From Fibrobacter sp. UWB11 (GTDB lineage Bacteria; Fibrobacterota; Fibrobacteria; Fibrobacterales; Fibrobacteraceae), in assembly GCF_900143015.1 (NCBI RefSeq), contig NZ_FSRT01000001.1, positions 1,922,001 through 1,986,000 on the forward strand: a DNA stretch of 64,000 nucleotides, written 5' to 3'. The position numbers and the translations under genes were made by a program. The notes under the pieces were generated by a model, which had not been told where the DNA came from, ran no database searches, and saw nothing but the letters and a program-made list of their open reading frames with translations. Below, one piece after another: positions 17,501-26,926 of the stretch. Within the stretch, counting starts at the first letter, position 1. Each line of letters opens with the position of its first letter.

Positions 17501-20500
17501 GAACTTCTTAAATTCAAGACTCCTGTAACCTGGTACGACTTTAGTGTTCGTGGCTACCAATACATTTTCTCCGACATGGACTTCTTGAACCTGAACATTT
17601 ACAACAACGAAGCAAGACCATTCGACAGCTTGACGCTCCGCCTTTACTTCACTGCATTGCCAGAAGAAGTTGACAGATGCGCAACCTTGATCGACTCCGA
17701 TATCTGCTTTGCATACGATGAAGGTGGTTTTAGCGTTCCGTGCGAAAACGACCGCGAACTCAGGGACTTGATGAGAGCCGCGTTGCCAGTCCGCCTCGAC
17801 GACACTTATGACCCGGCTACCGGTAAATATTCTTACTACTTCCCGGCCCCGCTCGGTTCTACCGTTATCAAGTCCCAGTCCCGCCTCCGCGTAGACTTCG
17901 GCTTCTCTTACGGTATTTCGAACGATGGTTACAAGACTTGCGAAACATTACGTCAACCCGGCAAGAAACGCTTTAGCAAGAACTCTGGCGACTGGTCTTG
18001 GCGCCCGCATAGTTACTTGGAAGATGGCGCCGATTACGAAGGCATGCCTGTATATGCCAAAGATTACGGCGATATTGACGTCAATGTTCCTATAGATCCT
18101 TATATTGCCGTTTATCGTAAAGACCAGTTCATCTGGGGTAACAGCCCGTCCAAGAAGGAAATGGAAACCAAGAGGGCTAACTACAGAATGGACCTCAAGT
18201 TAGACGCTCCGTTCAACCTTTCCAACGGTTCCCATATCAATATGGACCAGCCGAGCAGCATCGTCCACGTCAAGGGTCGAGTCAAAATTACCGAAGGCGG
18301 CTATGTGACAAAGATTTGGGCAAATGGTGTTAAAGTCACCGGCGAAGTCTTTGCAGAAGGAACCGATAGATGGATTCTGAACGAAGCCGGAACAGATGTC
18401 GTCGCAAAGTACGATATTCCGACTGACGAATGGGTTCTCGATATTCCTGTGAAGATGACGATCGGCAGCAATAAGGTCGACGTGACTATCTTTGCAGGCC
18501 CAGATCCAACATGTGATGCTTGCACTGAAAATGGCGGTTGCGCATTCGAGAACAGAACATTCTATGTGGAATTCTCTAAGGGCGATGCAACAGCTTCTAT
18601 CTTGGTTCTCAAAGATGCAACAACAGGCACTCCGGTCATAAGCCCTGCTGCACCTGAAGGAACTACATTCATTATCGATTTGAAGGACGAAGACAAGAAG
18701 AAGACCAACCCCCAGACTCTCGAAGTTCAAGTCCTGAACAACAAGAAGAACGACATTCTCAAGGTGACCTTGACGGCTGACCCGGCAACACCGGGACACT
18801 ATGTCAGCGCTCCGATTACCGCAATCAGCCACAGCAAGGAAACAAGGAACCAGACTTCTGAAATATCCTTCTTCGCAGGCGATACAATCGTGGTCACCTA
18901 TATAGACCCGAACGACGAAGAAGATATCTCTAAGTATTCCTTCTTTGCCGAATCCAAGATCCCGTCGCCGCAAGTCGCTCTCGCCGAAGACAGCAATTGC
19001 GACAACAAGGCAGACCAGCTGAGAATCAAGTTCACGAACAAGCTTACTGAAGGCTACACACTCGACAGTATCCGCTACTTTATCGAAGGTATGGCAGATA
19101 CAGTCAAGCTCCCGCTTGTTGCAGCCAACTATGCTGAAATGAACGAAATTCTCATCGCAATCGACACAAGTCTTATCCAGACCAATGCTAATCCGACAGG
19201 CAAGATTACGACTTACATTACCGACAAGGGAACCGCAAACGCAGAATTCATCAAGATTTCTGATGGCATCCTCCCCACTCTCGTAAGCGTATCTATCCTC
19301 GAAAAAGCAGACAACAGCGATCTCGACACCGTCATGATTGCATTCTCCGAACCCGTCATCCTCTCGTCTGTAAACGAATGGCCGCTCGTTATCGCTGGTA
19401 CGGTTGGAGTTCCGACAGTTGTCGGAGCTGCTTCCACGACAAACAACGGCAAGACCTGGCAGCTGGTTATCAGCGGCAATGTCAACAATACACTCGTTCC
19501 GGTCGGAGCTTTGGCTAGCGCAAGAACCGCAGGCGGATTCACAATTACCGACCAGAACTTCAACCAAATTAATCCGCTGGGTTGCAACCCGAGTGTGCCT
19601 GTAACGCTCATTTCTCGCCCAGTCCCGATTTACTATGCAGAAATGGTTGACAAGGAAGGCGATGGCGTTCCGGACTTGGTCCACATCATATTCGAAAGAA
19701 AGCTCAAAAACAAGGATGTATTCGACAGTATCGTGACGATTTGGGGCAACCCGGGCATCACCCGCAGCTTCGTTACTACAGCAGATACATCTACCGGCGT
19801 AATCGTTCCGAAGGAAGCTTACTGGACCATCCGCGACTCTGTTTCGGCACCGTTCCAAGTCCAAGTCGATTCCGTCACAGTAAAGGATTCTGTCAACACC
19901 TATAGCATTATCGATATTACCATTCCAGCAACACACGCTTATCCATACGGCTCTACAAGCGGTGACAAGGACGGAAATGGAACAATTTCGCCGATGAAGG
20001 GCGTTGCAAACGGATTCTTCGAAACAAACTTCACATTGTACGACAAGTGCGCTCCGGTTATTTCTTCTGCAAGAATGATCAATAACGGAATACTCAACGT
20101 CAACATGTCTGAACCGCTCAACATGCTCGCATCGGGCAAATATATCCAGCGTGAACGTGACGAATACATTCCGTCTGAAATTCCGCAGGGTTCCGGCAGA
20201 TCCTACATCTTCACCTATAACGAAAAGGATAACGTATTCCACGCCGGAGACCGCGTACGCCTTGTTCCGCAGACACTTGGTTCGGCTTATATCGACAAGA
20301 ACAACAACGTGCCGACAATAGATAACCCCTACGTGCGCATCACCGGTGATGACAATGTTCGCTTTACGGTAACGCTAAAGGAACCTGTTGCTACACCGAA
20401 GGTCGGTGCTAACATCGGCCGTCCGGAACAAACGCAGAACGATGCATTTGTAACATCAGCAGTAATCAACGGCAAGCGTAACTTTATTAGTAGCAACGGG

Positions 20501-20977
20501 ACATTCCTTGGTCAAGTGGATGATGCCGCTTACGTTAGCTCGGGTCCGAGTTTCGAAATTGAAGTCGTGATGCCTTCCGCAAGTTTCATAACACACGAAG
20601 GCTTAGCGATGTACGATTTCCACCTGAAGATTGTCACGGATCTCTACGATAACATTGGGCAGTATATCAACACTTACACGCTTGATATTCCGAAAGAAAA
20701 CTTCGCAACGATCAGAAGCTTTACCGATAATGGAACCCTCAAGCTCAACGTCGAATGGGCCGCTAAAGACAACGAAGCACCAGTCGCCAAGAAGGGTCAC
20801 AAAATCGGAACCGGCGCTTACATCGCTAAGTTTGACTTCACTGCAGAACCGTTCTGCGCAGCCAAATTCGATGAAGCCAACAACGATTACAAGGCCAAGT
20901 GTTCTGAAATCGGAGCTAAAGTCGGTAGAGTAACCAGCAACAAAACAAAGACCCTCGGCTTTAAGAGAAAGAAATAA
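14573..20977 (+). CDS. Giant secreted GH9 endoglucanase, multidomain
   Basis: 2134 residues. Start GTG 14573 with AAAGGAGA upstream; the signal peptide ends at VMA-ED. Domains: N-terminal Ig-like CelD_N (about 85-200, IRVNQAGY); GH9 (about 205-770) with YYDCGDH (Asp267 and Asp270, the latter the likely base), HHRAANPEG and SEVCIDAA (Glu756, likely acid); two fibronectin III-like modules (about 785-970, LQPGTTYYFYV and LKESTTYYFMV); and a beta-sandwich reminiscent of CBM3 (about 985-1180). About 900 residues of repeated Ig-like modules end in the basic tail TLGFKRKK. It hydrolyses beta-1,4-glucan outside the cell. The tail is probably a type IX-related surface signal. First gene of a five-gene unit. 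Confidence 0.88.
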   Translation: MSIKKFLLALCAATTVMAEDPTPYELLRPVFPLTWDSTVFKDFDTTVTRKHNVLPKKLTPKEYAPNAMIPDTLEQAYLDAMNVKISPIRVNQAGYLESDPERQFYYVGNETTFEVVDIDGKSFVPAFTGTLKPTGSTTSSDWTIVAGTNAATADQKRYKVTTSGPSGKLMFGNIPQNVPTETRLRIKVGNNISSTFIVSEKVYSMVKDAALKFYGINRSGFSESWFRNRLKSHTKDGGGLVIDGPLDAGRGYYDASMAGTLEGGYYDCGDHLKESQTQMYAFMVMALMAAANPDVDEDHYAFNQSITSTTDAIPDMLREAKHGADFVLRSFKRAKGVVDDMALSIGNYGTDHGWWGLPENQDFLPVDTSTIARDRGGPASRPVRLAEIGANVGGETAAALAFVGKMYKDYFPEYKVFADSCIMVAEKMYDFAKALAQGKNTYDGGKQIVHNKQFAISSPAYNGNNEFVDDMALASVGLLYATGKKEYADDMIRNKNMFKEQVISQNGGPVFFEGGWFVTENQGFLKNTKNTSWANSYAYALYALYKLILADKTKATTEYGLTETEWLNAVEDCIANMIVNLGDMRYDEGVTETFQFPNVPNIWKNSSVTYDKIWYTMHTDQTWIYNRYRAGDIFEVLAYAEIAADIEKKGIALPAMGTPNWKAAEAKQFGINQLNYLLGVNPWDISFIMGVGDKNDAHPHHRAANPEGKNVPGANYVYKVPIGALYGAVPPNQHMNGSGGNAGGGTLSWENYQMSEVCIDAAATLVSTVSLASQKIDKTAAPDIDVEIRHVSLDSAIVTVKLTQRGTATISYGTTEGQYNLTATDGTAGVQHNIVLRDLQPGTTYYFYVTGANAYKPENTKTKFRVDSTQTPYSFMTLPNLEDANIVNVTVCNVTADSAEIMWYTPNGEYESKVYWDTIPHSTAAEFAYNTGAGNADVAGIPTQFHYVKIGGLKESTTYYFMVESNGIIVNLNDKGELLKFKTPVTWYDFSVRGYQYIFSDMDFLNLNIYNNEARPFDSLTLRLYFTALPEEVDRCATLIDSDICFAYDEGGFSVPCENDRELRDLMRAALPVRLDDTYDPATGKYSYYFPAPLGSTVIKSQSRLRVDFGFSYGISNDGYKTCETLRQPGKKRFSKNSGDWSWRPHSYLEDGADYEGMPVYAKDYGDIDVNVPIDPYIAVYRKDQFIWGNSPSKKEMETKRANYRMDLKLDAPFNLSNGSHINMDQPSSIVHVKGRVKITEGGYVTKIWANGVKVTGEVFAEGTDRWILNEAGTDVVAKYDIPTDEWVLDIPVKMTIGSNKVDVTIFAGPDPTCDACTENGGCAFENRTFYVEFSKGDATASILVLKDATTGTPVISPAAPEGTTFIIDLKDEDKKKTNPQTLEVQVLNNKKNDILKVTLTADPATPGHYVSAPITAISHSKETRNQTSEISFFAGDTIVVTYIDPNDEEDISKYSFFAESKIPSPQVALAEDSNCDNKADQLRIKFTNKLTEGYTLDSIRYFIEGMADTVKLPLVAANYAEMNEILIAIDTSLIQTNANPTGKITTYITDKGTANAEFIKISDGILPTLVSVSILEKADNSDLDTVMIAFSEPVILSSVNEWPLVIAGTVGVPTVVGAASTTNNGKTWQLVISGNVNNTLVPVGALASARTAGGFTITDQNFNQINPLGCNPSVPVTLISRPVPIYYAEMVDKEGDGVPDLVHIIFERKLKNKDVFDSIVTIWGNPGITRSFVTTADTSTGVIVPKEAYWTIRDSVSAPFQVQVDSVTVKDSVNTYSIIDITIPATHAYPYGSTSGDKDGNGTISPMKGVANGFFETNFTLYDKCAPVISSARMINNGILNVNMSEPLNMLASGKYIQRERDEYIPSEIPQGSGRSYIFTYNEKDNVFHAGDRVRLVPQTLGSAYIDKNNNVPTIDNPYVRITGDDNVRFTVTLKEPVATPKVGANIGRPEQTQNDAFVTSAVINGKRNFISSNGTFLGQVDDAAYVSSGPSFEIEVVMPSASFITHEGLAMYDFHLKIVTDLYDNIGQYINTYTLDIPKENFATIRSFTDNGTLKLNVEWAAKDNEAPVAKKGHKIGTGAYIAKFDFTAEPFCAAKFDEANNDYKAKCSEIGAKVGRVTSNKTKTLGFKRKK

Positions 20978-20986
20978 CAAAACAAC

Positions 20987-21026
20987 AGCCCCAGGATTTA
21001 ACAGTCCTGGCGGCTCTTTATTTTTA
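20987..21026 (+). promoter_or_regulatory. Intercistronic hairpin with T-run between the GH9 genes
   Basis: AGCCCCAGGA / TCCTGGCGGCT (10-bp stem, one bulge, 8-nt loop) is followed by CTTTATTTTTAG. It ends 17 bp before ATG 21044. It could be a partial terminator that lowers expression of downstream genes, or an mRNA 3'-end stabiliser. Confidence 0.55.
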
Positions 21027-21043
21027 GAACAAAAGATAAACGT

Positions 21044-24000
21044 ATGAAAAAACTATTCAGCATTATTTCGTTACTAGCACTGTTCTGCATTGACCAAGCC
21101 GCTGCAATACCTGCCGCAGAGCTTCCGAATATCGATAGGACGTGTACAAACTGCGACCGTCGATACTTGGACTCTATCAACGTCTACAACAGGCGCCCTA
21201 TTCGCGTCAACCAAGTCGGTTTCAGACCTCAGGACAACAAGTACGCCTATGTTGCCGATACCAAGGAAACGACGTTCAAGGTTATCGACGCTAAAACCGG
21301 CAAGGAAGTCCCTGGTGGCGGGAACCTGGAAAAACTTGGAGTTTATCCAAAGCCAAACATATGGGTCAATGGAGCATTCAATTCCCTCGAAAGCGTCTAT
21401 ATATTCGGATCAAACGATTCCATCGCTTCGGGAACAGAGACCCTTTACAAAGCCGACTTTACACCGCTCTCGACAACGGGTGAATATTTCATCGTCATCG
21501 GAAACGATACATCAGCAACGTTCAACGTTCATCCGTCGATTTACAACGCCATTATGGAAAACGCGCTGCGCTTCTTCGGAGCACAGCGTTGCGGAGATAC
21601 CGATTCTTGGTTCCATGGCGCCTGCCATTTGAAAGACGGCTCCGAAATCGGGCATGACCTCACCGGCGGTTGGCATGACTGCGGTGACCATTTCAAGGTT
21701 TCCGAAACCCTCGGCTATACCGCTTATGCGCTAGCAACAACATACATTGTCTACAAGGACAAAGCCGAAGACCGTTACGGCAAAACCTACGCCGACACAT
21801 TCCCGGACGGCATTCCCGATATTCTCTACGAAGCAAAGATTGGTGCTGACTACATTTTCAAGCTCTACAAAGCGTCTAAGGCCGACAAACTCATAGATAA
21901 AGGCGACATGTACCACTCCATCGCCGTCGGTAGTGAAGACCACCAGTTCTGGGACGTTCCTGAAAAACAAGATGCACAGCCCCAAAGCAAGGGTGGTCCG
22001 CATCGCCATGTTGCTAAAGGAATTGGAACGGCATCCGGCATGTACATTGCAGCCCTTGCCTATTTCGCCATGGGTTGGAGCGAATTCGACCCCGTTTACG
22101 CCGACTCACTTGTAGAAGCCGCAAAGGATATTTATGCTAAAGTGATGAAGCCCGTATCTCCGACCACCGTCAACAATAGCCATAATTATAAAAATACAGA
22201 AGAACTCGGAGGATTTTACCCCGGTGGTTCTAGCGAAACGAACATGATTGACGATGCCGCCGCAGCAGCTCTTGCCTTGTGGTACGCCACAAAGGATACG
22301 ATTTACCAATACGACCTCTACAAGAACACAGCTATCAACGACAACGCGACCAACTACTTCTACAACAACGAACCTAATGACGCAGGTCCGTATTTCAGAG
22401 CAGGTTACCTCGGTCTTGTCAGCGGCTTCTATCCGGGTGGATGGATGACGGACTTCGAAAACGTCCATTCTTATGTGTTATTCTCGTTCGTAAAGCTCAT
22501 CCTTAAGGACAAAGAAACCGCGCAAATGTACAATGTGGGCGAACTGGAACGCGACACGCTTATCCAGCGCGCTACAAACGCACTCCGTCGCCTTACGGAT
22601 GACGGGTCTGAAGGAGATGTCACCATTTACGAAAACCGATTCGGAAGCGTGACAGCAACAAAACCGTACAATCTTGTGTGGACCTCTAGCAACTGGGGTT
22701 TCAACCGTTACAACATGGGTGCCGCAAACGCCATCTTTATGCTCTCGGAAATTACGTCCGGTGCAGAAAAAGAAGCCTACAAGAACCTTGCTCTCGATAA
22801 CATTTATTACAACATGGGCGCAAACCCCTGGGATATTTCGTTCATGATGGGTGCGGGCGACAAGAACTCGAACCACCCCCACAACCGCGCTGCAAACCCG
22901 GACGGCTACAATGCCGGTAGTATGCCGTACAAGTACAAATGCCCGAAGGGCGCTCTCATGGGTGGCCGCGCCCCCGACAAGACTTTGCTTGAAGACTGGA
23001 GCGATTATACGGCAACAGAAACCTGTATCGACTTCTCCGTGCAGCTCCTGATGCCGGCACAAAGCTTTGCAGAAACACTCCCGCCGGACAACGAAGGCCC
23101 GATATTCAGTAACATCATCGGAACGCCTATTACGGAAACTACCGCAGTTGTCAGCTGGGACGCCAACGAAGTTGCAACGGTAACCGTGTTCTATAACACC
23201 ACTCCGGATGTAAGCACCGCAAAATCGGTCCAGCAAGAAAAAGCCTCCAAAGGCGGCTCTGTAACGCTTAAAGACCTTGTCCCTGGCCAGACTTACTACT
23301 TCTTCCTCGAAGGCATGGACACCAAGAAGAACCTCACGACGGATGATAACCATGGTTACTGGTACCAATTTACCATGACCCCGATCAGCACGACAATCAA
23401 GGGCGTCACCATTTGCCAGGTGGATCACCGCAGCGCAAAGATTTACTGGTGGAGCACCGACCGCTTGAACGGCATCGTGAACTTCGGTAAGGCCAAGGGC
23501 CAATACACTTCGTCCGTTTCTGCAAATGGTGGCGCAGTGCTCTTCCACGAAGCTGAACTCACAGGACTCGAAGCAGGCACAACATACTACTTCACCGTTT
23601 CTTCGGGCACAACCACATCCGATGAATATTCGTTCACCACAGAAAAACATGCCACATACGCAGACTTTGACATTTACTTGAAACCGAGTTCTTACAGTAG
23701 CGATGCTAGCTGCAGCAACTGGCAAGATTGTCACGCATTTATCTTGTCCATTGCAAACAACGATACCGTTCAATTTGAAGATTTTGAAATTCGCATGTAC
23801 CTCAAGGATTCAAACCTTGCTGCTCTTGGTAACGCCCATCAGAACTTCGGTGGCGACGGTCAAATGGGCAAGGCAATCAATGTTACATTTGGAGCCGCAC
23901 AACCTGATGGCTTTGGCGGATACTATCTGCCGATTAACGTAAAAGCCGTTCTGGAAGTTTCAGGACAGTTGCTCATTCAAATCATCTTCAAGGATTACAA

Positions 24001-26902
24001 CCCTGCCGTACCGACAGTAACCTTCAAGGACATCAAAGGTTCCTGGTCTCTGCGCGCTCACACGGATGAATCCGATCCTGAACATTTTGAAGGCATTGAC
24101 TTGACTCAAGCCCCCTACTTCAAGGGGTCTGAAACGACCTTCCTCGAAACCAACTCCAATGGCACAAAGGTCATCGCCTTTACACGTGACCCCTACATAG
24201 CCGTCTATTATCACGACAAGCACATCTACGGTTACGGACCGGACTACACACCGGAAACAGCACCGCAAGTCAAACGCACGATTACAACAAACTTTACAAG
24301 TCCGTTCATAAGCCCAATCCACTCTGTTGAAAAGGTGGATCCGCTCACGACATACGCTGCAACAAGTACTGTTGCGCCGACCGGTCTCCTCGATGCCGTG
24401 GAAATGAACAGCAACCCCTATCCGTTCGCATACGCAACGGCAAACCGTACAGACGCCATTGTGTTCGGTGGCGATACGACTCTCGCCTACGGCAACAACT
24501 ACATGGAATGGGTCACCTGGCACAACAGAAATGCAAACCAGAAGGCCGATAACAAGTACGATTGCGCATGCTCTATCGTACGCTCTAACGTCGAAATCGA
24601 CAGTATCACCAAGCCGCTCGAAAAGCGTTACCTCGTATTCGACAAGCCAACCATTACCGGTTATAAGGACAAGTTCGTCGAAGTCCAGATTTCGCTCCTC
24701 GATAGCAATCTGGACGTTATCACGGAAGAAAAGAGCTTGAACATCGATCTCATTACAGCAGACCCAAATGTTCGCTTCTACACCGACCCGACGGCAACCA
24801 TCCCGGTAACAACAGTTACGCTCTACGATGGCGTCGCAACAATTTACGTCAGTTCCGATGTAGCCGTGAAAACGACGATTTCTGCTACACACGGCAATAC
24901 GGCAGATTACGCCTATACACCGGCTACCGCCGAACTCACCATCGAAGAACTTCCGCCTTGGCCGATTATCGATGTCGCAAAGATTGTGGACTTGAACTGC
25001 GACCATATTCCTGACGCCATGGATATCACGCTGTCCTCGGAATACGCAGAAAATCAGTCTTTCGCTTCTATTTCGTTCACCTACGGTAACGAAACCATCG
25101 TATCAAACAAGGTGAAGTCTTTAGCAGGCAAGTCTCTCATTGTTGAGATTTCTGTCCCACAAGAAATCATGACAAACGCAACAGGAAAGATTACGCTCGA
25201 AAGTACAATCCAGGGTGCATCAAAGATCGTCGACGACATCTACTCCGATGGAATTTCGCCGGCACTGCTATCTGCAACAATCCTCGAACGTCAGGATACT
25301 TCGACAACCGATCACCTTTACTTGCAATTCAGCGAACCGATTTCTGCTCCGGGTACAAAATTCCCGCTCGTCCTTTATAGCGCAGATGCAATCACCCCGG
25401 TTGCGATTCCAACAGTTGTCTCAGCTAAGCTCTATAACGAAGCCAAGAACATTTGGGATTTCGAACTCGCCTATGATGCCGGAAACGGATCTATGGTAAC
25501 TGCCGGCATGTGGGGTCAGCTCGATGTAACAGGAACAATCACCGACTTGAACGGCAACGGAGTTGCTGGCATCTGCACACCGGAAAAGGTTCAAATCCTC
25601 CTGAAGATTTTGCCGATTCCGATGACATACGCCGTTATCACAGACAAGTTCCAGAACGGTTATGCAAGCCATGTCGATGTTACATTCCAAAAGCCGCTCG
25701 ACGAAAAGCATACGCCAGAAAAGTTGGAAATCATCTTTGGTATGGCAAAGCCCGAAACACTCACGGTTGAAAAGAGCAAGTTCGTATTCATCGGAGAAAA
25801 TCTCTCCATTGACCTTGAAAAGCCATTCCAGTTCGGTAATACCGCAGGCAATTACGAAGGCTCCCTCCCAGGAGGAAAGGTCCTTACGAACGCAGGTCTT
25901 GTGACACAGTACCTCGGAACAGGTGCTGCCGCCGAAACGAATACGGTTCTTGCCGAAGATAAGGTTGGTCCAGTCTTTGTTTCTGCAACAATCAACCAGA
26001 CGGCAACCACCGACATCTTAAGCATTGTCGCAAGTGAACCGCTTGTCATTGCCGACGAAACACAGCAATTCTACAGACATAAACGTGCAGAAAAGCAGTC
26101 CAATGCGTTCAGCACCAGTTTCACGAACTGGAACTTTATGCAGTATAACGCAGGTATCACGCTCATCTACACAGGTGACCTTGCCGGCACCGTGATGGAA
26201 GGCGACTACGTCAGAATGGGTTCTATGATGACAAGTACCTTCAAGGATGCAAACGGCAACTATCCTGAATTTGAAGTACCTTGGATCCTTGTCAACGGTA
26301 AGGGAACCCCGGTCATCAAATACGATGTCAAGCTGCGCGAAATCGTCAATGATGCAAACTCCATCAACCGCTCGAAGGTTGATGTAGCCGAAACAATGCG
26401 CTTCTATATCAAGAATCCGACAACGAGCAAGTTCGACCTCATTCAGAACGGCAAGATTACGCTTGCAGGAATCGACTCTGCCGACATCAGCGGCGCCATC
26501 TTCGACGTGAAACTCACCGTACCGCGCGGAGCCTCTTATGGTGAAGAATGTGCTTGGGACAATCTCCTCGTCAGGTTCAATATTCCTATTTACTCGAACC
26601 TCGGAAGCTTTGTCAACCGATTCCACAACTCCTTCAATGTTGATCCGAAGCAATATCTTTCTGCCAACAACATGGTTGAATTTGCTATCGAATGGGCAAA
26701 CAAGGGGCCGTCGGGTATCCGCACCAAGGAAGACAGGGCTGTGGGTACAGGCGCATACATTTACAAGGCTGAGATTGATGCAACATTCTCGCCGAACATG
26801 AACAACCCCGAAGTAAAGAGCAATGCCAAAACCATCAGCAACTTCTCGACAAAATCTTCGTTCGAGCAGAGAAAGACTTTTGGCATAAAGAGAACAAAGT
26901 AA
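21044..26902 (+). CDS. Giant secreted GH9 endoglucanase, paralogue of the upstream gene
   Basis: 1952 residues. The signal peptide ends near AAA-IP. Domain order as in the preceding gene: CelD_N Ig (about 48-155, IRVNQVGF); GH9 (about 165-680) with GGWHDCGDHFK (Asp212 and Asp215), HNRAANPDG and ATETCIDF (Glu659); two fibronectin III-like modules (LVPGQTYYFFLEG and LEAGTTYYFTVSS); a CBM3-like module with SWSLRAHTD; long Ig-like repeats (LNCDHIPDAMDI, YLQFSEPIS); and the basic tail TFGIKRTK. Both catalytic carboxylates are kept, so an active cellulase is expected. Tandem duplication followed by divergence is likely. It lies 66 bp after the first gene and 24 bp before the kinase gene. Confidence 0.88.
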   Translation: MKKLFSIISLLALFCIDQAAAIPAAELPNIDRTCTNCDRRYLDSINVYNRRPIRVNQVGFRPQDNKYAYVADTKETTFKVIDAKTGKEVPGGGNLEKLGVYPKPNIWVNGAFNSLESVYIFGSNDSIASGTETLYKADFTPLSTTGEYFIVIGNDTSATFNVHPSIYNAIMENALRFFGAQRCGDTDSWFHGACHLKDGSEIGHDLTGGWHDCGDHFKVSETLGYTAYALATTYIVYKDKAEDRYGKTYADTFPDGIPDILYEAKIGADYIFKLYKASKADKLIDKGDMYHSIAVGSEDHQFWDVPEKQDAQPQSKGGPHRHVAKGIGTASGMYIAALAYFAMGWSEFDPVYADSLVEAAKDIYAKVMKPVSPTTVNNSHNYKNTEELGGFYPGGSSETNMIDDAAAAALALWYATKDTIYQYDLYKNTAINDNATNYFYNNEPNDAGPYFRAGYLGLVSGFYPGGWMTDFENVHSYVLFSFVKLILKDKETAQMYNVGELERDTLIQRATNALRRLTDDGSEGDVTIYENRFGSVTATKPYNLVWTSSNWGFNRYNMGAANAIFMLSEITSGAEKEAYKNLALDNIYYNMGANPWDISFMMGAGDKNSNHPHNRAANPDGYNAGSMPYKYKCPKGALMGGRAPDKTLLEDWSDYTATETCIDFSVQLLMPAQSFAETLPPDNEGPIFSNIIGTPITETTAVVSWDANEVATVTVFYNTTPDVSTAKSVQQEKASKGGSVTLKDLVPGQTYYFFLEGMDTKKNLTTDDNHGYWYQFTMTPISTTIKGVTICQVDHRSAKIYWWSTDRLNGIVNFGKAKGQYTSSVSANGGAVLFHEAELTGLEAGTTYYFTVSSGTTTSDEYSFTTEKHATYADFDIYLKPSSYSSDASCSNWQDCHAFILSIANNDTVQFEDFEIRMYLKDSNLAALGNAHQNFGGDGQMGKAINVTFGAAQPDGFGGYYLPINVKAVLEVSGQLLIQIIFKDYNPAVPTVTFKDIKGSWSLRAHTDESDPEHFEGIDLTQAPYFKGSETTFLETNSNGTKVIAFTRDPYIAVYYHDKHIYGYGPDYTPETAPQVKRTITTNFTSPFISPIHSVEKVDPLTTYAATSTVAPTGLLDAVEMNSNPYPFAYATANRTDAIVFGGDTTLAYGNNYMEWVTWHNRNANQKADNKYDCACSIVRSNVEIDSITKPLEKRYLVFDKPTITGYKDKFVEVQISLLDSNLDVITEEKSLNIDLITADPNVRFYTDPTATIPVTTVTLYDGVATIYVSSDVAVKTTISATHGNTADYAYTPATAELTIEELPPWPIIDVAKIVDLNCDHIPDAMDITLSSEYAENQSFASISFTYGNETIVSNKVKSLAGKSLIVEISVPQEIMTNATGKITLESTIQGASKIVDDIYSDGISPALLSATILERQDTSTTDHLYLQFSEPISAPGTKFPLVLYSADAITPVAIPTVVSAKLYNEAKNIWDFELAYDAGNGSMVTAGMWGQLDVTGTITDLNGNGVAGICTPEKVQILLKILPIPMTYAVITDKFQNGYASHVDVTFQKPLDEKHTPEKLEIIFGMAKPETLTVEKSKFVFIGENLSIDLEKPFQFGNTAGNYEGSLPGGKVLTNAGLVTQYLGTGAAAETNTVLAEDKVGPVFVSATINQTATTDILSIVASEPLVIADETQQFYRHKRAEKQSNAFSTSFTNWNFMQYNAGITLIYTGDLAGTVMEGDYVRMGSMMTSTFKDANGNYPEFEVPWILVNGKGTPVIKYDVKLREIVNDANSINRSKVDVAETMRFYIKNPTTSKFDLIQNGKITLAGIDSADISGAIFDVKLTVPRGASYGEECAWDNLLVRFNIPIYSNLGSFVNRFHNSFNVDPKQYLSANNMVEFAIEWANKGPSGIRTKEDRAVGTGAYIYKAEIDATFSPNMNNPEVKSNAKTISNFSTKSSFEQRKTFGIKRTK

Positions 26903-26926
26903 AACAAAACAAGTGATTGGGAAAAT

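Noticed and set aside
18200-20242. A 680-codon open frame opposite the first GH9 gene
   Set aside because: Cys/Arg-rich translation typical of an antisense shadow; no start signal; the plus-strand frame continues through.
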